A stretch of 64,000 nucleotides of DNA, from positions 3,825,501 through 3,889,500 of the forward strand of contig NZ_CP026121.1 of assembly GCF_003330845.1 (NCBI RefSeq), in the 5' to 3' direction. The notes under the pieces were generated by a model. The model was not told the origin of the DNA, searched no databases, and was given only the letters and a program-made list of their open reading frames with translations. Positions within the stretch are counted from its first letter, which is position 1, and the number at the start of each line of letters is the position of its first letter. Made by a program: the position numbers and the translations under genes. Of this stretch, positions 35,176-43,328 are shown piece by piece. Origin of the DNA: Streptomyces sp. Go-475. Lineage in GTDB: Bacteria; Actinomycetota; Actinomycetes; Streptomycetales; Streptomycetaceae.

Positions 35176-36120
35176 GTGCTGGAAGAAGTCGAGAGCTGGC
35201 TGAGCACCCGTTCCTGGTCCGCGACCGAGCGTCCGCTCCACCGGATCCTGGCCGCCAAGCAGCGCACGGGCCAGACGGTCAGCGTCGTACTGCCCGCGCT
35301 CAACGAGGAGGAGACGGTCGGCGACATCGCCTCCGTCATCCGCCACGACCTGATGCGGCAGGTCCCGCTCGTCGACGAGCTGGTCGTCGTCGACTCGGGG
35401 TCCACCGACCGCACGTCGGAGGTGGCCGCCGCCGCGGGCGCGACGGTGGTGCACCGGGACGCCATCCTGCCCCGGCTGCCCGCCGTGCCCGGCAAGGGCG
35501 AGGTGCTGTGGCGCTCGCTGCTCGTCACGCGCGGGGACATCGTCTGCTTCGTCGACGCGGACCTGAGGGACTTCTCGTCCGACTTCGTCTCCGGGATCGT
35601 GGGCCCGCTGCTCACCGAGCCGGACGTCGACCTGGTCAAGGGCATGTACGACCGTCCGCTGGGCGGCGCGGCCGGACAGGGCGGCCGGGTCACGGAACTC
35701 ATGGCGCGCCCGCTGCTCAACATGCACTGGCCGCAGCTGGCCGGCTTCGTGCAGCCGCTCGGCGGGGAGTACGCCGCCCGCCGCTCGCTGCTGGAGCAGC
35801 TGCCGTTCCCCGTCGGGTACGGCGTCGAGCTGGGCATGCTGGTCGACGCCCTGCACCTGGTGGGCCTGGACGCCCTCGCCCAGGTGGACGTCGGGGTGCG
35901 CAAGCACCGGCACCAGGACGGGCAGGCGCTGGGCCGGATGGCCGCCGCGATCTACCGCACGGCCCAGCTGCGGCTGGCCCGGGGGCATCTGATCCGGCCG
36001 TCCCTGACGCAGTTCGAGCGGAGCGGCGACGGCTTCGAGCCGCGCACGTACTCGGTGGACACCGAGGAGCGTCCGCCGATGGTGGAGATCGCCGAGTACC
36101 AGCAGCGGAAGGCGGCCTGA
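35176..36120 (+). CDS. gpgS: Glucosyl-3-phosphoglycerate synthase
   Basis: A 314-residue GT-A fold (GT81) transferase that joins glucose from NDP-glucose to 3-phosphoglycerate, the first step to glucosylglycerate and, in mycobacteria, methylglucose polysaccharides. Seen: VSVVLPALNEEETVGDIASVI, the nucleotide/metal site ELVVVDSGSTDRT and the DxD-like FVDADLRDF near residue 118, then GGEYAARRSLLEQLPFPVGYGVELGML. GTG 35176 is preceded by TAAGGAG. It precedes the trehalose genes otsA and otsB, which begin 74 bp later on the same strand. Confidence 0.93.
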   Translation: MLEEVESWLSTRSWSATERPLHRILAAKQRTGQTVSVVLPALNEEETVGDIASVIRHDLMRQVPLVDELVVVDSGSTDRTSEVAAAAGATVVHRDAILPRLPAVPGKGEVLWRSLLVTRGDIVCFVDADLRDFSSDFVSGIVGPLLTEPDVDLVKGMYDRPLGGAAGQGGRVTELMARPLLNMHWPQLAGFVQPLGGEYAARRSLLEQLPFPVGYGVELGMLVDALHLVGLDALAQVDVGVRKHRHQDGQALGRMAAAIYRTAQLRLARGHLIRPSLTQFERSGDGFEPRTYSVDTEERPPMVEIAEYQQRKAA

Positions 36121-36193
36121 CCGGGGCCGGTTTCGGCCGGGCGCGGCAGGTCCGTACGTTTGAGCGTTTACCGGCCGGGCTAGGTTGAGGCCT

Positions 36194-37582
36194 ATGGGTT
36201 CGACGTACGGTTCTGCGCGGGTACTGGTGGCCTCCAACCGGGGCCCGGTCTCCTACACGGTCGGTGAGGACGGTTCGCTGGACGCCAAGCGGGGCGGTGG
36301 CGGGCTGGTCTCGGGGCTGTCCGCGATCGGCTCGGACGCGGACGCGCTGTGGGTGTGCTCGGCGCTGTCCGACGGCGACCGGGAGGCGGTCCGGCGCGGG
36401 ATCGGCGAGGACGGCGTGCGGATGCTGGACATCCCGGCCGACGTGCACGCCGACGCGTACAACGGCATCGCCAACTCGGTGCTGTGGTTCGTGCACCACA
36501 TGCTGTACCAGACGCCGCTGGAGCCGGTCTTCGACGCGGAGTTCCGGCGCCAGTGGGCGTCCTACGAGACGTACAACCGGGCGTTCGCAAAGGCGCTGGC
36601 CGAGGAGGCGGCGCAGGGCGCGGCGGTCGTGGTGCAGGACTACCACCTGACGCTGGTGCCGGGCATGCTCCGCGAGCTGCGCCCGGACCTGAGGATCGGC
36701 CACTTCTCGCACACGCCGTGGGCGCCGCCCGAGTACTTCCGGATGCTGCCGGACGACGTGGCCGGGCAGGTGCTGCGCGGCATGCTCGGCGCGGACCGGC
36801 TGGGCTTCCTCACGCAGCGCTGGGCGGACGCGTTCACCGCGTGCGCCGAGCGGTTCGCCGGGGGGCTCGGCGGCACGCGGATCGGCGTGCACGGGCTGGG
36901 GGCCGACGCGGACTTCCTGCGGAAGCGGTCCCACGAGCAGGACGTCGAGGAGCGGATGGCCGCGCTGCGCGAGGAGATCGGCGAGGGCCGCCGCACGATC
37001 GTCCGGGTCGACCGCACGGAGCTGTCGAAGAACATCGTGCGCGGGCTGCTGGCCTACCGCCGGCTCCTGGAGGCGCACGGCGAGTGGCGCGAGCGCGTGG
37101 TGCACGTGGCCTTCGCGTATCCCTCGCGGCAGGACCTCGCGGTGTACCGGGAGTACATGGCCGAGGTGCGGCGGCTGGCGGACGAGATCAACGAGCAGTA
37201 CGGCACGCCGGGCTGGACCCCGGTCGTCCTGCACCTCAAGGACGACTTCGCCCGCTCCCTGGCCGCGTACCGCCTGGCCGACGTGGCGCTCGTCAACCCC
37301 GTCCGGGACGGCATGAACCTGGTCGCCAAGGAGGTCCCGGTCGTCTCCGACGCGGGCTGCGCGCTGGTGCTGTCCCGGGAGGCCGGGGCGTACGAGGAGC
37401 TGGGCGAGGACGCGATCACGGTCAACCCCTACGACGTCACGGGCACGGCGGCGGCCCTGCACGAGGCCCTGTCGATGGGCCCGGAGGAGCGCGCCGAGCG
37501 GAGCAAGCGGCTGGCGGCGGCGGCCACGGCGCTGCCGCCGGCGCAGTGGTTCGTGGACCAGCTCGACGCGCTGAGGGGCTGA
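36194..37582 (+). CDS. otsA: Trehalose-6-phosphate synthase
   Basis: A 462-residue GT20 enzyme making trehalose-6-P from NDP-glucose and glucose-6-P. Motifs: LVASNRGPVSY, NGIANSVLWFVHHMLY, VVVQDYHLTLVPGMLR, IGHFSHTPWAPPEYF, RVDRTELSKNIVRGL and NPVRDGMNLVAKE near the C-terminus, matching the donor-binding region. ATG 36194 is the first in frame. otsB follows 6 bp after its stop, so the two make a coupled pair for stress-protective trehalose. Confidence 0.96.
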   Translation: MGSTYGSARVLVASNRGPVSYTVGEDGSLDAKRGGGGLVSGLSAIGSDADALWVCSALSDGDREAVRRGIGEDGVRMLDIPADVHADAYNGIANSVLWFVHHMLYQTPLEPVFDAEFRRQWASYETYNRAFAKALAEEAAQGAAVVVQDYHLTLVPGMLRELRPDLRIGHFSHTPWAPPEYFRMLPDDVAGQVLRGMLGADRLGFLTQRWADAFTACAERFAGGLGGTRIGVHGLGADADFLRKRSHEQDVEERMAALREEIGEGRRTIVRVDRTELSKNIVRGLLAYRRLLEAHGEWRERVVHVAFAYPSRQDLAVYREYMAEVRRLADEINEQYGTPGWTPVVLHLKDDFARSLAAYRLADVALVNPVRDGMNLVAKEVPVVSDAGCALVLSREAGAYEELGEDAITVNPYDVTGTAAALHEALSMGPEERAERSKRLAAAATALPPAQWFVDQLDALRG

Positions 37583-37588
37583 GCGGCG

Positions 37589-38428
37589 ATGAGCGCGAAC
37601 GCGTTGCCGACGCCTGTCACGAAGGCCGGGCAGGACGGGCTCGCCGCCCTGCTCGCCGATCCCGGCAAGGCGCTGGTCGCACTGGACTTCGACGGGACGC
37701 TCGCGCCGATCGTCGCCGATCCGGAGCTGGCCCGGGCCCATCCGGAGGCGCTGGGCGCGCTGGTGGCGCTGGCCCCGAAGGTCGCCGCCATCGCGGTGAT
37801 CACCGGCCGGCCGGCCGAGGTCGCCGTACGCAACGGCGGCTTCTCCGACGCACCGGGTCTTGAGCACCTGGTCGTCCTCGGGCACTACGGCGCCGAGCGG
37901 TGGGACGCCCGCACCGGCGAGGTCACCGCGCCCGAGGCGCACCCCGGCGTCGAGGCCGTCCGCGCCGAGCTGCCCGGGCTGCTCGACGGGAGCGGCGCGG
38001 GGCCGGGGACCTGGGTGGAGGACAAGGGCCGGGCGGTGGCCGTGCACACCCGGCGGGCCGCCGACCCGCAGGCCGCCTTCGAGGCGCTGCGCGCACCGCT
38101 CACCGACCTGGCGGCCCGGCACGGCCTGATCGTCGAGCCCGGCCGCATGGTCCTCGAACTCCGCCCGCCCGGCATCGACAAGGGCGTCGCCCTGACCGGA
38201 TTCGCCCGGGAGATCGGAGCCGGTTCCGTCCTCTACGCCGGCGACGACCTCGGTGACCTGCCCGCCTACGCCGCCGTGGACACCCTCCGCTCGGAGGGCA
38301 CCCCGGGCCTGCTGGTGTGCAGCGGCAGCGACGAGGTGACCGAGCTGCGGGAACGGGCGGACCTGGTGGTGGACGGCCCGGAGGGTGTCGTACGACTGCT
38401 GCGGGAGCTGGCGGACCGGATCGGCTGA
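37589..38428 (+). CDS. otsB: Trehalose-6-phosphate phosphatase
   Basis: A 279-residue HAD phosphatase that completes trehalose synthesis. Motif I is LVALDFDGTLAPIVADPE near residue 35, with the nucleophile Asp, then AVITGRPAEV, VLGHYGAERWD, and motif IV near YAGDDLGDLPAYAAVD. GIDKGVAL is the family's substrate-pocket segment. It starts 6 bp after otsA and is convergent with the DUF3263 gene. Confidence 0.95.
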   Translation: MSANALPTPVTKAGQDGLAALLADPGKALVALDFDGTLAPIVADPELARAHPEALGALVALAPKVAAIAVITGRPAEVAVRNGGFSDAPGLEHLVVLGHYGAERWDARTGEVTAPEAHPGVEAVRAELPGLLDGSGAGPGTWVEDKGRAVAVHTRRAADPQAAFEALRAPLTDLAARHGLIVEPGRMVLELRPPGIDKGVALTGFAREIGAGSVLYAGDDLGDLPAYAAVDTLRSEGTPGLLVCSGSDEVTELRERADLVVDGPEGVVRLLRELADRIG

Positions 38429-38444
38429 ACGCCGTTCCCCCGGG

Positions 38445-38690
38445 TCAGCGTTCCGCCCGGCGCCGCTCCCGTATCCGCCGCAGCCGGTTCACCGTCACCG
38501 GGTCGTGGGACAGGGCCCGGGGGTCGTCCAGCAGGGCGTTGAGGAGCTGGTAGTAGCGCACGGGGGCGAGCCCCAGCTCCTCCCGTATGGCCCGTTCCTT
38601 CGCGCCGGGGCCGGTGAAGCCCCGGCGTTCGAGCGCGAGGATGTCCCGCTCCCTGCGCCCGAGCCCCTGCTCACCCGTGTCCTCGTCCAT
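38445..38690 (-). CDS. DUF3263 domain protein
   Basis: An 81-residue protein from ATG 38690: GLGRRERDILALERRGFTGPGAKERAIREELGLAPVRYYQLLNALLDDPRALSHDPVTVNRLRRIRERRR is the complete DUF3263 pattern, a small HTH-like protein. Probably DNA-binding; no target known. The frame is open upstream, but the domain starts at this ATG. It lies between otsB and the sugar-binding lipoprotein gene. Confidence 0.9.
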   Translation of the reverse strand: MDEDTGEQGLGRRERDILALERRGFTGPGAKERAIREELGLAPVRYYQLLNALLDDPRALSHDPVTVNRLRRIRERRRAER

Positions 38691-38725
38691 GCCCGGCACC
38701 GTAACGCCTGCCACCGACAGCGGGA

Positions 38726-39994
38726 CTACTCGGCGCTCTCCGCCCGGACCGCCGCCGCCTGGAGGTGGCCCAGGACGCCCGAGGGGCTGCCGCCGGGGGC
38801 GACCGCCTTGCCGATCTGCTGCTTGACCTGGGCGCTGACATCGGCCCAGGAGGTCTTGCCGACCGGGTACAGCTCGGAGGTGAGCAGCTCCTCCAGGAAC
38901 GGCCGCAGGTGCCGGTCCCGGTCGGAGGCGGTCATGGTCGCGGACGCGGAGGAGGTGACCGGCAGCAGGTCGTACTCGCGGGAGAAGGCCAGCACGTTCT
39001 TCTCGCTGTAGACGAAGTCGAGGAAGTCGCCGATCTGGTCGCGGTGGCCGTTCTTCCGGAAGGCCGTCATCCAGTCGGCGACACCGAGCGTGGACCTGCT
39101 CGTGCCCTCCTTGCCCGGCATCGGCACCATGCCGTACTGGACGCCCTTCTTGGCGGCGATCTTCATCAGCGAGGGGTGGCCGTTGAGCATGCCGACCTCG
39201 CCCTTGGCGAAGGCGGCGAACGCGTCGGCCCGGTTGAGCTCGCCCGGCGCGACCGGCCCGGTCAGGTCCTTGCCGACGAGTTCGTTCTTCAGCCAGGAGA
39301 AGGTGTCGATGTTCTCCGGGGAGTCGATGCCGTAGCTGTCGACGCTGTCGGTGTAGCCGCCCCCGCCGCTGAGCATCCACTGCATGGTCTCGGCCTGCGC
39401 CTCCTCCGGGCCGAGGGGCAGCGCGTAGGGGTACCTCACGCCCTCGGCCTTGAGCGCCTCGGCGTCGTCGGCCAGGTCGTCCCAGGTCTTGGGCGGGGTG
39501 ATGCCCGCCTTGTCGAAGAGGGTCTTGTTGTAGAAGAGCACGCGCGTGGAGGAGGCGAACGGCATGCCGTACTGCACGCCCTTGACCTGGCCGGCGGAGG
39601 CCAGCTGCCCGACGAAGTCGGCCTGCACGGGTATGGAGAGCAGGTCGTCGGCCTTGTAGAGCTGGTTCTGCGCCGCGTAGTCGGCGTACGCGCCGATCTG
39701 CGCCATGTCCGGCGGGTCACCGGCGGCGACCATCTCCCTGACCTTGCGGTCGACGTCGTTCCACGAGTAGACGCTGACGTCGATCTGCACGTCGGGGTGG
39801 TCGGCCTCGTACTCCTCGACGAGCTTGTCCCAGTACTTCTTCGAGCTGTTGGCCGCACTGTCGCCGTAGTCGGCGGCGACCAGCTTCAGGGTCACGTCGG
39901 CGGAGCCGCCCGTGACTCCGCAGCCGCCGAGGACCGCCGTCATGCCCAGTGCGGACACCACCGCGATCGTTCCTGCCATCCGCCGCCGCTGCAC
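38726..39994 (-). CDS. ABC-transporter sugar-binding lipoprotein
   Basis: A 422-residue solute-binding protein from GTG 39994 (VQRRRMAGTIAVVSALGMTAVLGGCG): the lipobox is AVLGGC, giving an anchored lipoprotein. The mature part starts VTLKLVAADYGDS and has SYWDKLVEEYEADHPDVQIDV-like family order, AYADYAAQNQLY and FYNKTLFDKAGITPPKTWDDL, typical of cluster-B sugar binders (N,N'-diacetylchitobiose/GlcNAc type). No permease genes are next to it, so it may share permeases elsewhere and rely on MsiK. It is divergent from nagK with DasR sites between, which suggests amino-sugar uptake. Confidence 0.9.
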   Translation of the reverse strand: MQRRRMAGTIAVVSALGMTAVLGGCGVTGGSADVTLKLVAADYGDSAANSSKKYWDKLVEEYEADHPDVQIDVSVYSWNDVDRKVREMVAAGDPPDMAQIGAYADYAAQNQLYKADDLLSIPVQADFVGQLASAGQVKGVQYGMPFASSTRVLFYNKTLFDKAGITPPKTWDDLADDAEALKAEGVRYPYALPLGPEEAQAETMQWMLSGGGGYTDSVDSYGIDSPENIDTFSWLKNELVGKDLTGPVAPGELNRADAFAAFAKGEVGMLNGHPSLMKIAAKKGVQYGMVPMPGKEGTSRSTLGVADWMTAFRKNGHRDQIGDFLDFVYSEKNVLAFSREYDLLPVTSSASATMTASDRDRHLRPFLEELLTSELYPVGKTSWADVSAQVKQQIGKAVAPGGSPSGVLGHLQAAAVRAESAE

Positions 39995-40050
39995 CGCTGT
40001 TCTTCCCCAACCCTGGCGTCGCCGCCTCTGAAACTTTTCGATATGCGGAA

Positions 40051-40066
40051 CAAGGTCTACACCACG
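40051..40066. promoter_or_regulatory. Candidate DasR (dre) site 1 between the sugar-binding gene and nagK
   Basis: CAAGGTCTACACCACG agrees at 11 of 16 positions with the dre consensus ACTGGTCTAGACCACT, counted by eye. It lies in the divergent promoter region. DasR represses amino-sugar genes and is released by GlcN-6-P. Confidence 0.55.
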
Positions 40067-40068
40067 TA

Positions 40069-40084
40069 AGTGGACTAGACCTCT
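40069..40084. promoter_or_regulatory. Candidate DasR (dre) site 2 before nagK
   Basis: AGTGGACTAGACCTCT agrees at 14 of 16 positions with dre (position 2 C or G). It lies 28 bp upstream of the nagK start and 75 bp from the divergent lipoprotein start, so it could control both. The nagKA operon is a known DasR target in S. coelicolor. Confidence 0.8.
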
Positions 40085-40111
40085 TGCGGGTCCCCGGGTC
40101 ACACTGTTCGC

Positions 40112-41053
40112 GTGAGACATGTCATCGCCCTCGACGTGGGCGGCACCGGAATGAAGGCCGCCCTGGCCGGCCCGGAGGGCGAGGTCCTGCACCGGGCCCG
40201 CCGGGCCACCGGACGCGAGCAGGGCCCGGACGCCGTGGTCGCGGGCATCCTCGACTTCGCCGCCGAGCTGCACGCCTACGGCGCCGAGCACTTCGGCACG
40301 CCCGCGTCCGCCGCCGGCGTGGCCGTCCCCGGCATCGTCGACGAGGCGCTCGGCATCGCCGCCTACGCGGCCAACCTCGGCTGGCGCGACGTCCCGCTGC
40401 GCGAGCTGCTGGCGGAGCGGCTGGGCGTCCCGGTCGCCCTCGGCCACGACGTGCGCACCGGCGGCCTCGCCGAGGGCCGGGTGGGCGCGGGCCGGGGCGC
40501 CGACCGCTTCCTGTTCGTCGCGCTGGGCACCGGCATCGCGGGCGCCATCGGCGTCGACGGCCGGGTCGAGGCGGGCGCGCACGGCTTCGCGGGCGAGATC
40601 GGCCACATCGTCGTACGCCCCGGCGGCGCCCCCTGCCCCTGCGGCCAGCGCGGCTGCCTGGAGCGCTTCGCCTCGGCGGCGGCCGTGAGCGAGGCCTGGG
40701 CGACGGCTTCGGGCACCCCGGGCGCGGACGCGGCGGACTGCGCGAAGGCGGTGGACTCCGGCGACCCGAAGGCCCGCGCGGTCTGGCAGGACGCGGTCGA
40801 CGCCCTGGCCGACGGCCTGGTCACGGCCCTCACTCTGCTGGACCCCCGCGCGCTGATCATCGGCGGCGGCCTGGCGGAGGCAGGGGAGACCCTCTTCACA
40901 CCCCTGCGGGAAGCGATCGCCCACCGCATCACCTTCCAGAAACAGCCGTCACTCGTCCCCGCGGCGCTGGGAGACGGTGCCGGCTGCCTGGGGGCGGGCC
41001 TGCTGGCCTGGGATCTTCTGGTATCGACCGACCGTATGGAGGTAACGCCCTGA
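40112..41053 (+). CDS. nagK: ROK-family N-acetylglucosamine kinase
   Basis: A 313-residue ROK kinase: phosphate-1 loop VIALDVGGTGMKAALAGPEGE, VAVPGIVDEAL, then ALGTGIAGAIGVDGRVEAGAHGFAGEIGHIV and the ROK zinc site CPCGQRGCLERFASA. The ligands of zinc (His and three Cys) are all present. The pairing with nagA (stop TGA shares its A with the nagA ATG) points to GlcNAc rather than glucose as substrate. It is likely repressed by DasR. Confidence 0.88.
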   Translation: MRHVIALDVGGTGMKAALAGPEGEVLHRARRATGREQGPDAVVAGILDFAAELHAYGAEHFGTPASAAGVAVPGIVDEALGIAAYAANLGWRDVPLRELLAERLGVPVALGHDVRTGGLAEGRVGAGRGADRFLFVALGTGIAGAIGVDGRVEAGAHGFAGEIGHIVVRPGGAPCPCGQRGCLERFASAAAVSEAWATASGTPGADAADCAKAVDSGDPKARAVWQDAVDALADGLVTALTLLDPRALIIGGGLAEAGETLFTPLREAIAHRITFQKQPSLVPAALGDGAGCLGAGLLAWDLLVSTDRMEVTP

Positions 41054-42264
41054 TGGCAGCCCACCCAGGGGCGCGGGGAACTGCGCGACCAGCCACCGAC
41101 AACCCGCACCCCGCCACGGCCGGCCACCCCACGGTCCTGACCGGCGCGACCGTGGTCCTCCCCACAGGAGCCGTCGAAAACGGCCGGTTGGCCGTCGACG
41201 GAACCCGCATCACCGCCGCCGCCCCGCAGAACGCCCACTTCATCGACGTAACAGGGCACTGGCTGATCCCCGGCTTCGTAGACCTCCACAACCACGGCGG
41301 CGGCGGAGCCTCCTTCACCTCCGGGTCGGTCGACGACATCCTCAAGGGCATCCACACCCATCGCCTGCACGGCACGACCACCCTGGTCGCCTCCACCGTC
41401 ACCGGCGACATGGACTTCCTCGCCCGGCGCGCGGGGCTGCTCAGCGAACTCGCCGAGCAGGGCGAGATCGCCGGCATCCACTTCGAGGGCCCGTTCATCT
41501 CCCCCTGCCGCAAGGGCGCCCACTCCGAGGACCTGCTGCGCGACCCCGACCCGGCGGAGGTCCGCAAGCTGATCGACGCGGCCCGGGGCAGGGCGGCGAT
41601 GGTCACGCTGGCCACCGAACGGCCCGGCGGCCTCGACTCCGTACGCCTGCTGGCCGAACACGGCGTGATCGCGGCGATCGGCCACACGGACGCGACGTAC
41701 GAGCAGACGGTCGAGGCCATCGACGCGGGCGCCACGGTCGCCACGCACCTCTTCAACGCGATGCCGCCGCTCGGCCACCGCTCCCCCGGCCCGATCGCGG
41801 CCCTCCTGGAGGACGACCGGGTCACGGTCGAGCTGATCAACGACGGCACGCACCTCCACCCCGCCGCGCTCCAGCTGGCGTTCCACCGGGCGGGCGCCCG
41901 CCGGGTGGCGTTCATCACGGACGCGATGGACGCGGCCGGCTTCGGCGACGGACGCTACTGGCTCGGCCCGCTGGAGGTGGAGGTCGCCGACGGCGTGGCC
42001 CGGCTGGCGTCGGACGGCACGATCGCCGGCTCGACCCTCACCCTGGACCGCGCCTTCCAGCGGGCGGTCACGGTCGACGGCCTGTCCGTCGAGGACGCGG
42101 TGCAGGCACTCTCGGCGACCCCCGCCCGCCTGCTGGGCATGTCCGACCGGATCGGCTCCCTGGAACCCGGCAAGGACGCCGACCTGGTCCTGCTGGACGC
42201 CGATTTCGAGCTGAAGGGCGTGATGCGCCGGGGCGAATGGGTGGTCGGTCCCCAACTGGGCTGA
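41053..42264 (+). CDS. nagA: N-acetylglucosamine-6-phosphate deacetylase
   Basis: A 403-residue amidohydrolase that turns GlcNAc-6-P into GlcN-6-P and acetate, the DasR effector and a node to glycolysis and cell wall. Motifs: DVTGHWLIPGFVDLHNHGGGG (metal-binding His pair), GIHFEGPFISPCRKGAH, AAIGHTDATYEQTVEAIDAG, ATHLFNAMPPLGHR, FITDAMDAAG. The first ~25 residues (GARGTARPATDNPHPATAG) are unlike the family and are encoded by a dispersed repeat (41065-41120); the conserved part begins VLTGATVVLPTG. The next in-frame GTG (41152) falls inside that conserved segment, so the extended N-terminus is probably translated. Confidence 0.95.
   Translation: MAAHPGARGTARPATDNPHPATAGHPTVLTGATVVLPTGAVENGRLAVDGTRITAAAPQNAHFIDVTGHWLIPGFVDLHNHGGGGASFTSGSVDDILKGIHTHRLHGTTTLVASTVTGDMDFLARRAGLLSELAEQGEIAGIHFEGPFISPCRKGAHSEDLLRDPDPAEVRKLIDAARGRAAMVTLATERPGGLDSVRLLAEHGVIAAIGHTDATYEQTVEAIDAGATVATHLFNAMPPLGHRSPGPIAALLEDDRVTVELINDGTHLHPAALQLAFHRAGARRVAFITDAMDAAGFGDGRYWLGPLEVEVADGVARLASDGTIAGSTLTLDRAFQRAVTVDGLSVEDAVQALSATPARLLGMSDRIGSLEPGKDADLVLLDADFELKGVMRRGEWVVGPQLG
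41065..41120. repeat. Dispersed Streptomyces repeat, copy 2, inside nagA
   Basis: CCAGGGGCGCGGGGAACTGC followed by GCGACCAGCCACCGACAACC, continuing CCGCACCCCGCC, resembles the widespread Streptomyces intergenic repeat. Here it lies just after the nagA start codon and is in frame. Confidence 0.75.
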
Positions 42265-42386
42265 TCCATCCCGCAGTCGAGAGACGGTGGCCGACTCCAG
42301 GACTGGGCCGACCGCCGTCTCTTTGGCATGATCGGGCTTTCGGAAGTCCACGGCGGCAAGCGCATTCTCGGGGGAGGTCGGCCCAG

Positions 42387-43316
42387 GTGATCCTCACGGT
42401 CACGCTGAACACCGCTCTCGACATCACCTACCGCGTGCGGTCCCTCACGCCGCACGCCTCCCACCGCGTCTCCGAGGTGACGGAACGCCCGGGCGGCAAG
42501 GGCCTCAACGTGGCCCGGGTCCTCGCGGCGCTCGGCCACGAGGTGACGGTGACGGGTTTCACGGGCGGGGCGACGGGCCGGGTCGTGCGGGAGAAGCTCG
42601 CGGCGGTCCCGGGCGTGGCGGACGCGCTGGTCCCGGTCGCGGGCGCGACCCGCCGCACGATCGCGGTGGTGGACGAACGGACCGGCGACACGACGCAGCT
42701 GAACGAACCGGGCCCGACGATCACGCCCCGCGAATGGTCGGCCTTCCAGGAGGCCTACGCGGACCTGCTCCACGGCGCCTCCGCCGTGGCCCTGTGCGGC
42801 AGCCTGCCGCCGGGCGTGCCGGTGGGCGCGTACGCGGGCCTGGTCCGCACGGCCCGCGCCGCGGGAATCCCGGTCCTCCTCGACACCAGCGGCGAACCCC
42901 TGCGCCGGGGCGTCGCGGCCCGGCCGGACATCATCAAGCCGAACGCGGACGAACTGGCGGAACTGACGGGCTCCCACGAGCCCCTGCGCGCGACCCAGGA
43001 CGCCCGCCGCCGCGGCGCCGGCGCGGTCGTCGCGTCCCTGGGCTCCGCGGGCCTCCTCGCCGCCACCCGAGAGGGCCGCTGGCGAGCCACCCCACCGGCC
43101 TCCGTCCGAGGCAACCCGACGGGCGCGGGCGACTCCGCGGTCGCGGGCCTGCTGTCGGGCCTGGCGGACCACCTCCCCTGGCCGGACCGCCTGACCCGCG
43201 CGACAGCGCTGTCCGCGGCGACAGTGGCAGCACCGGTGGCCGGGGAGTTCGACCGGGGACTGTACGAGGAACTGCTGGGGAGGGTGTCGGTCTCGCAGGA
43301 GGTCAGCGCGGCGTAG
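42387..43316 (+). CDS. PfkB-family hexose/fructose-1-phosphate kinase
   Basis: A 309-residue ribokinase-fold kinase: ILTVTLNTALDITYRV at the start, RPGGKGLNVARVLAALG (the first PfkB signature), ALCGSLPPGVPVGAY, IIKPNADELAELTG and GNPTGAGDSAVAGLLSG with the catalytic Asp. This is the 1-phosphofructokinase/tagatose-6-P type. GTG 42387 follows GGGGGAGG. It comes 122 bp after nagA, on the same strand; a role in sugar-phosphate metabolism after NagA is plausible but not shown. Confidence 0.88.
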   Translation: MILTVTLNTALDITYRVRSLTPHASHRVSEVTERPGGKGLNVARVLAALGHEVTVTGFTGGATGRVVREKLAAVPGVADALVPVAGATRRTIAVVDERTGDTTQLNEPGPTITPREWSAFQEAYADLLHGASAVALCGSLPPGVPVGAYAGLVRTARAAGIPVLLDTSGEPLRRGVAARPDIIKPNADELAELTGSHEPLRATQDARRRGAGAVVASLGSAGLLAATREGRWRATPPASVRGNPTGAGDSAVAGLLSGLADHLPWPDRLTRATALSAATVAAPVAGEFDRGLYEELLGRVSVSQEVSAA

Positions 43317-43328
43317 GTCCGGGCCGGC

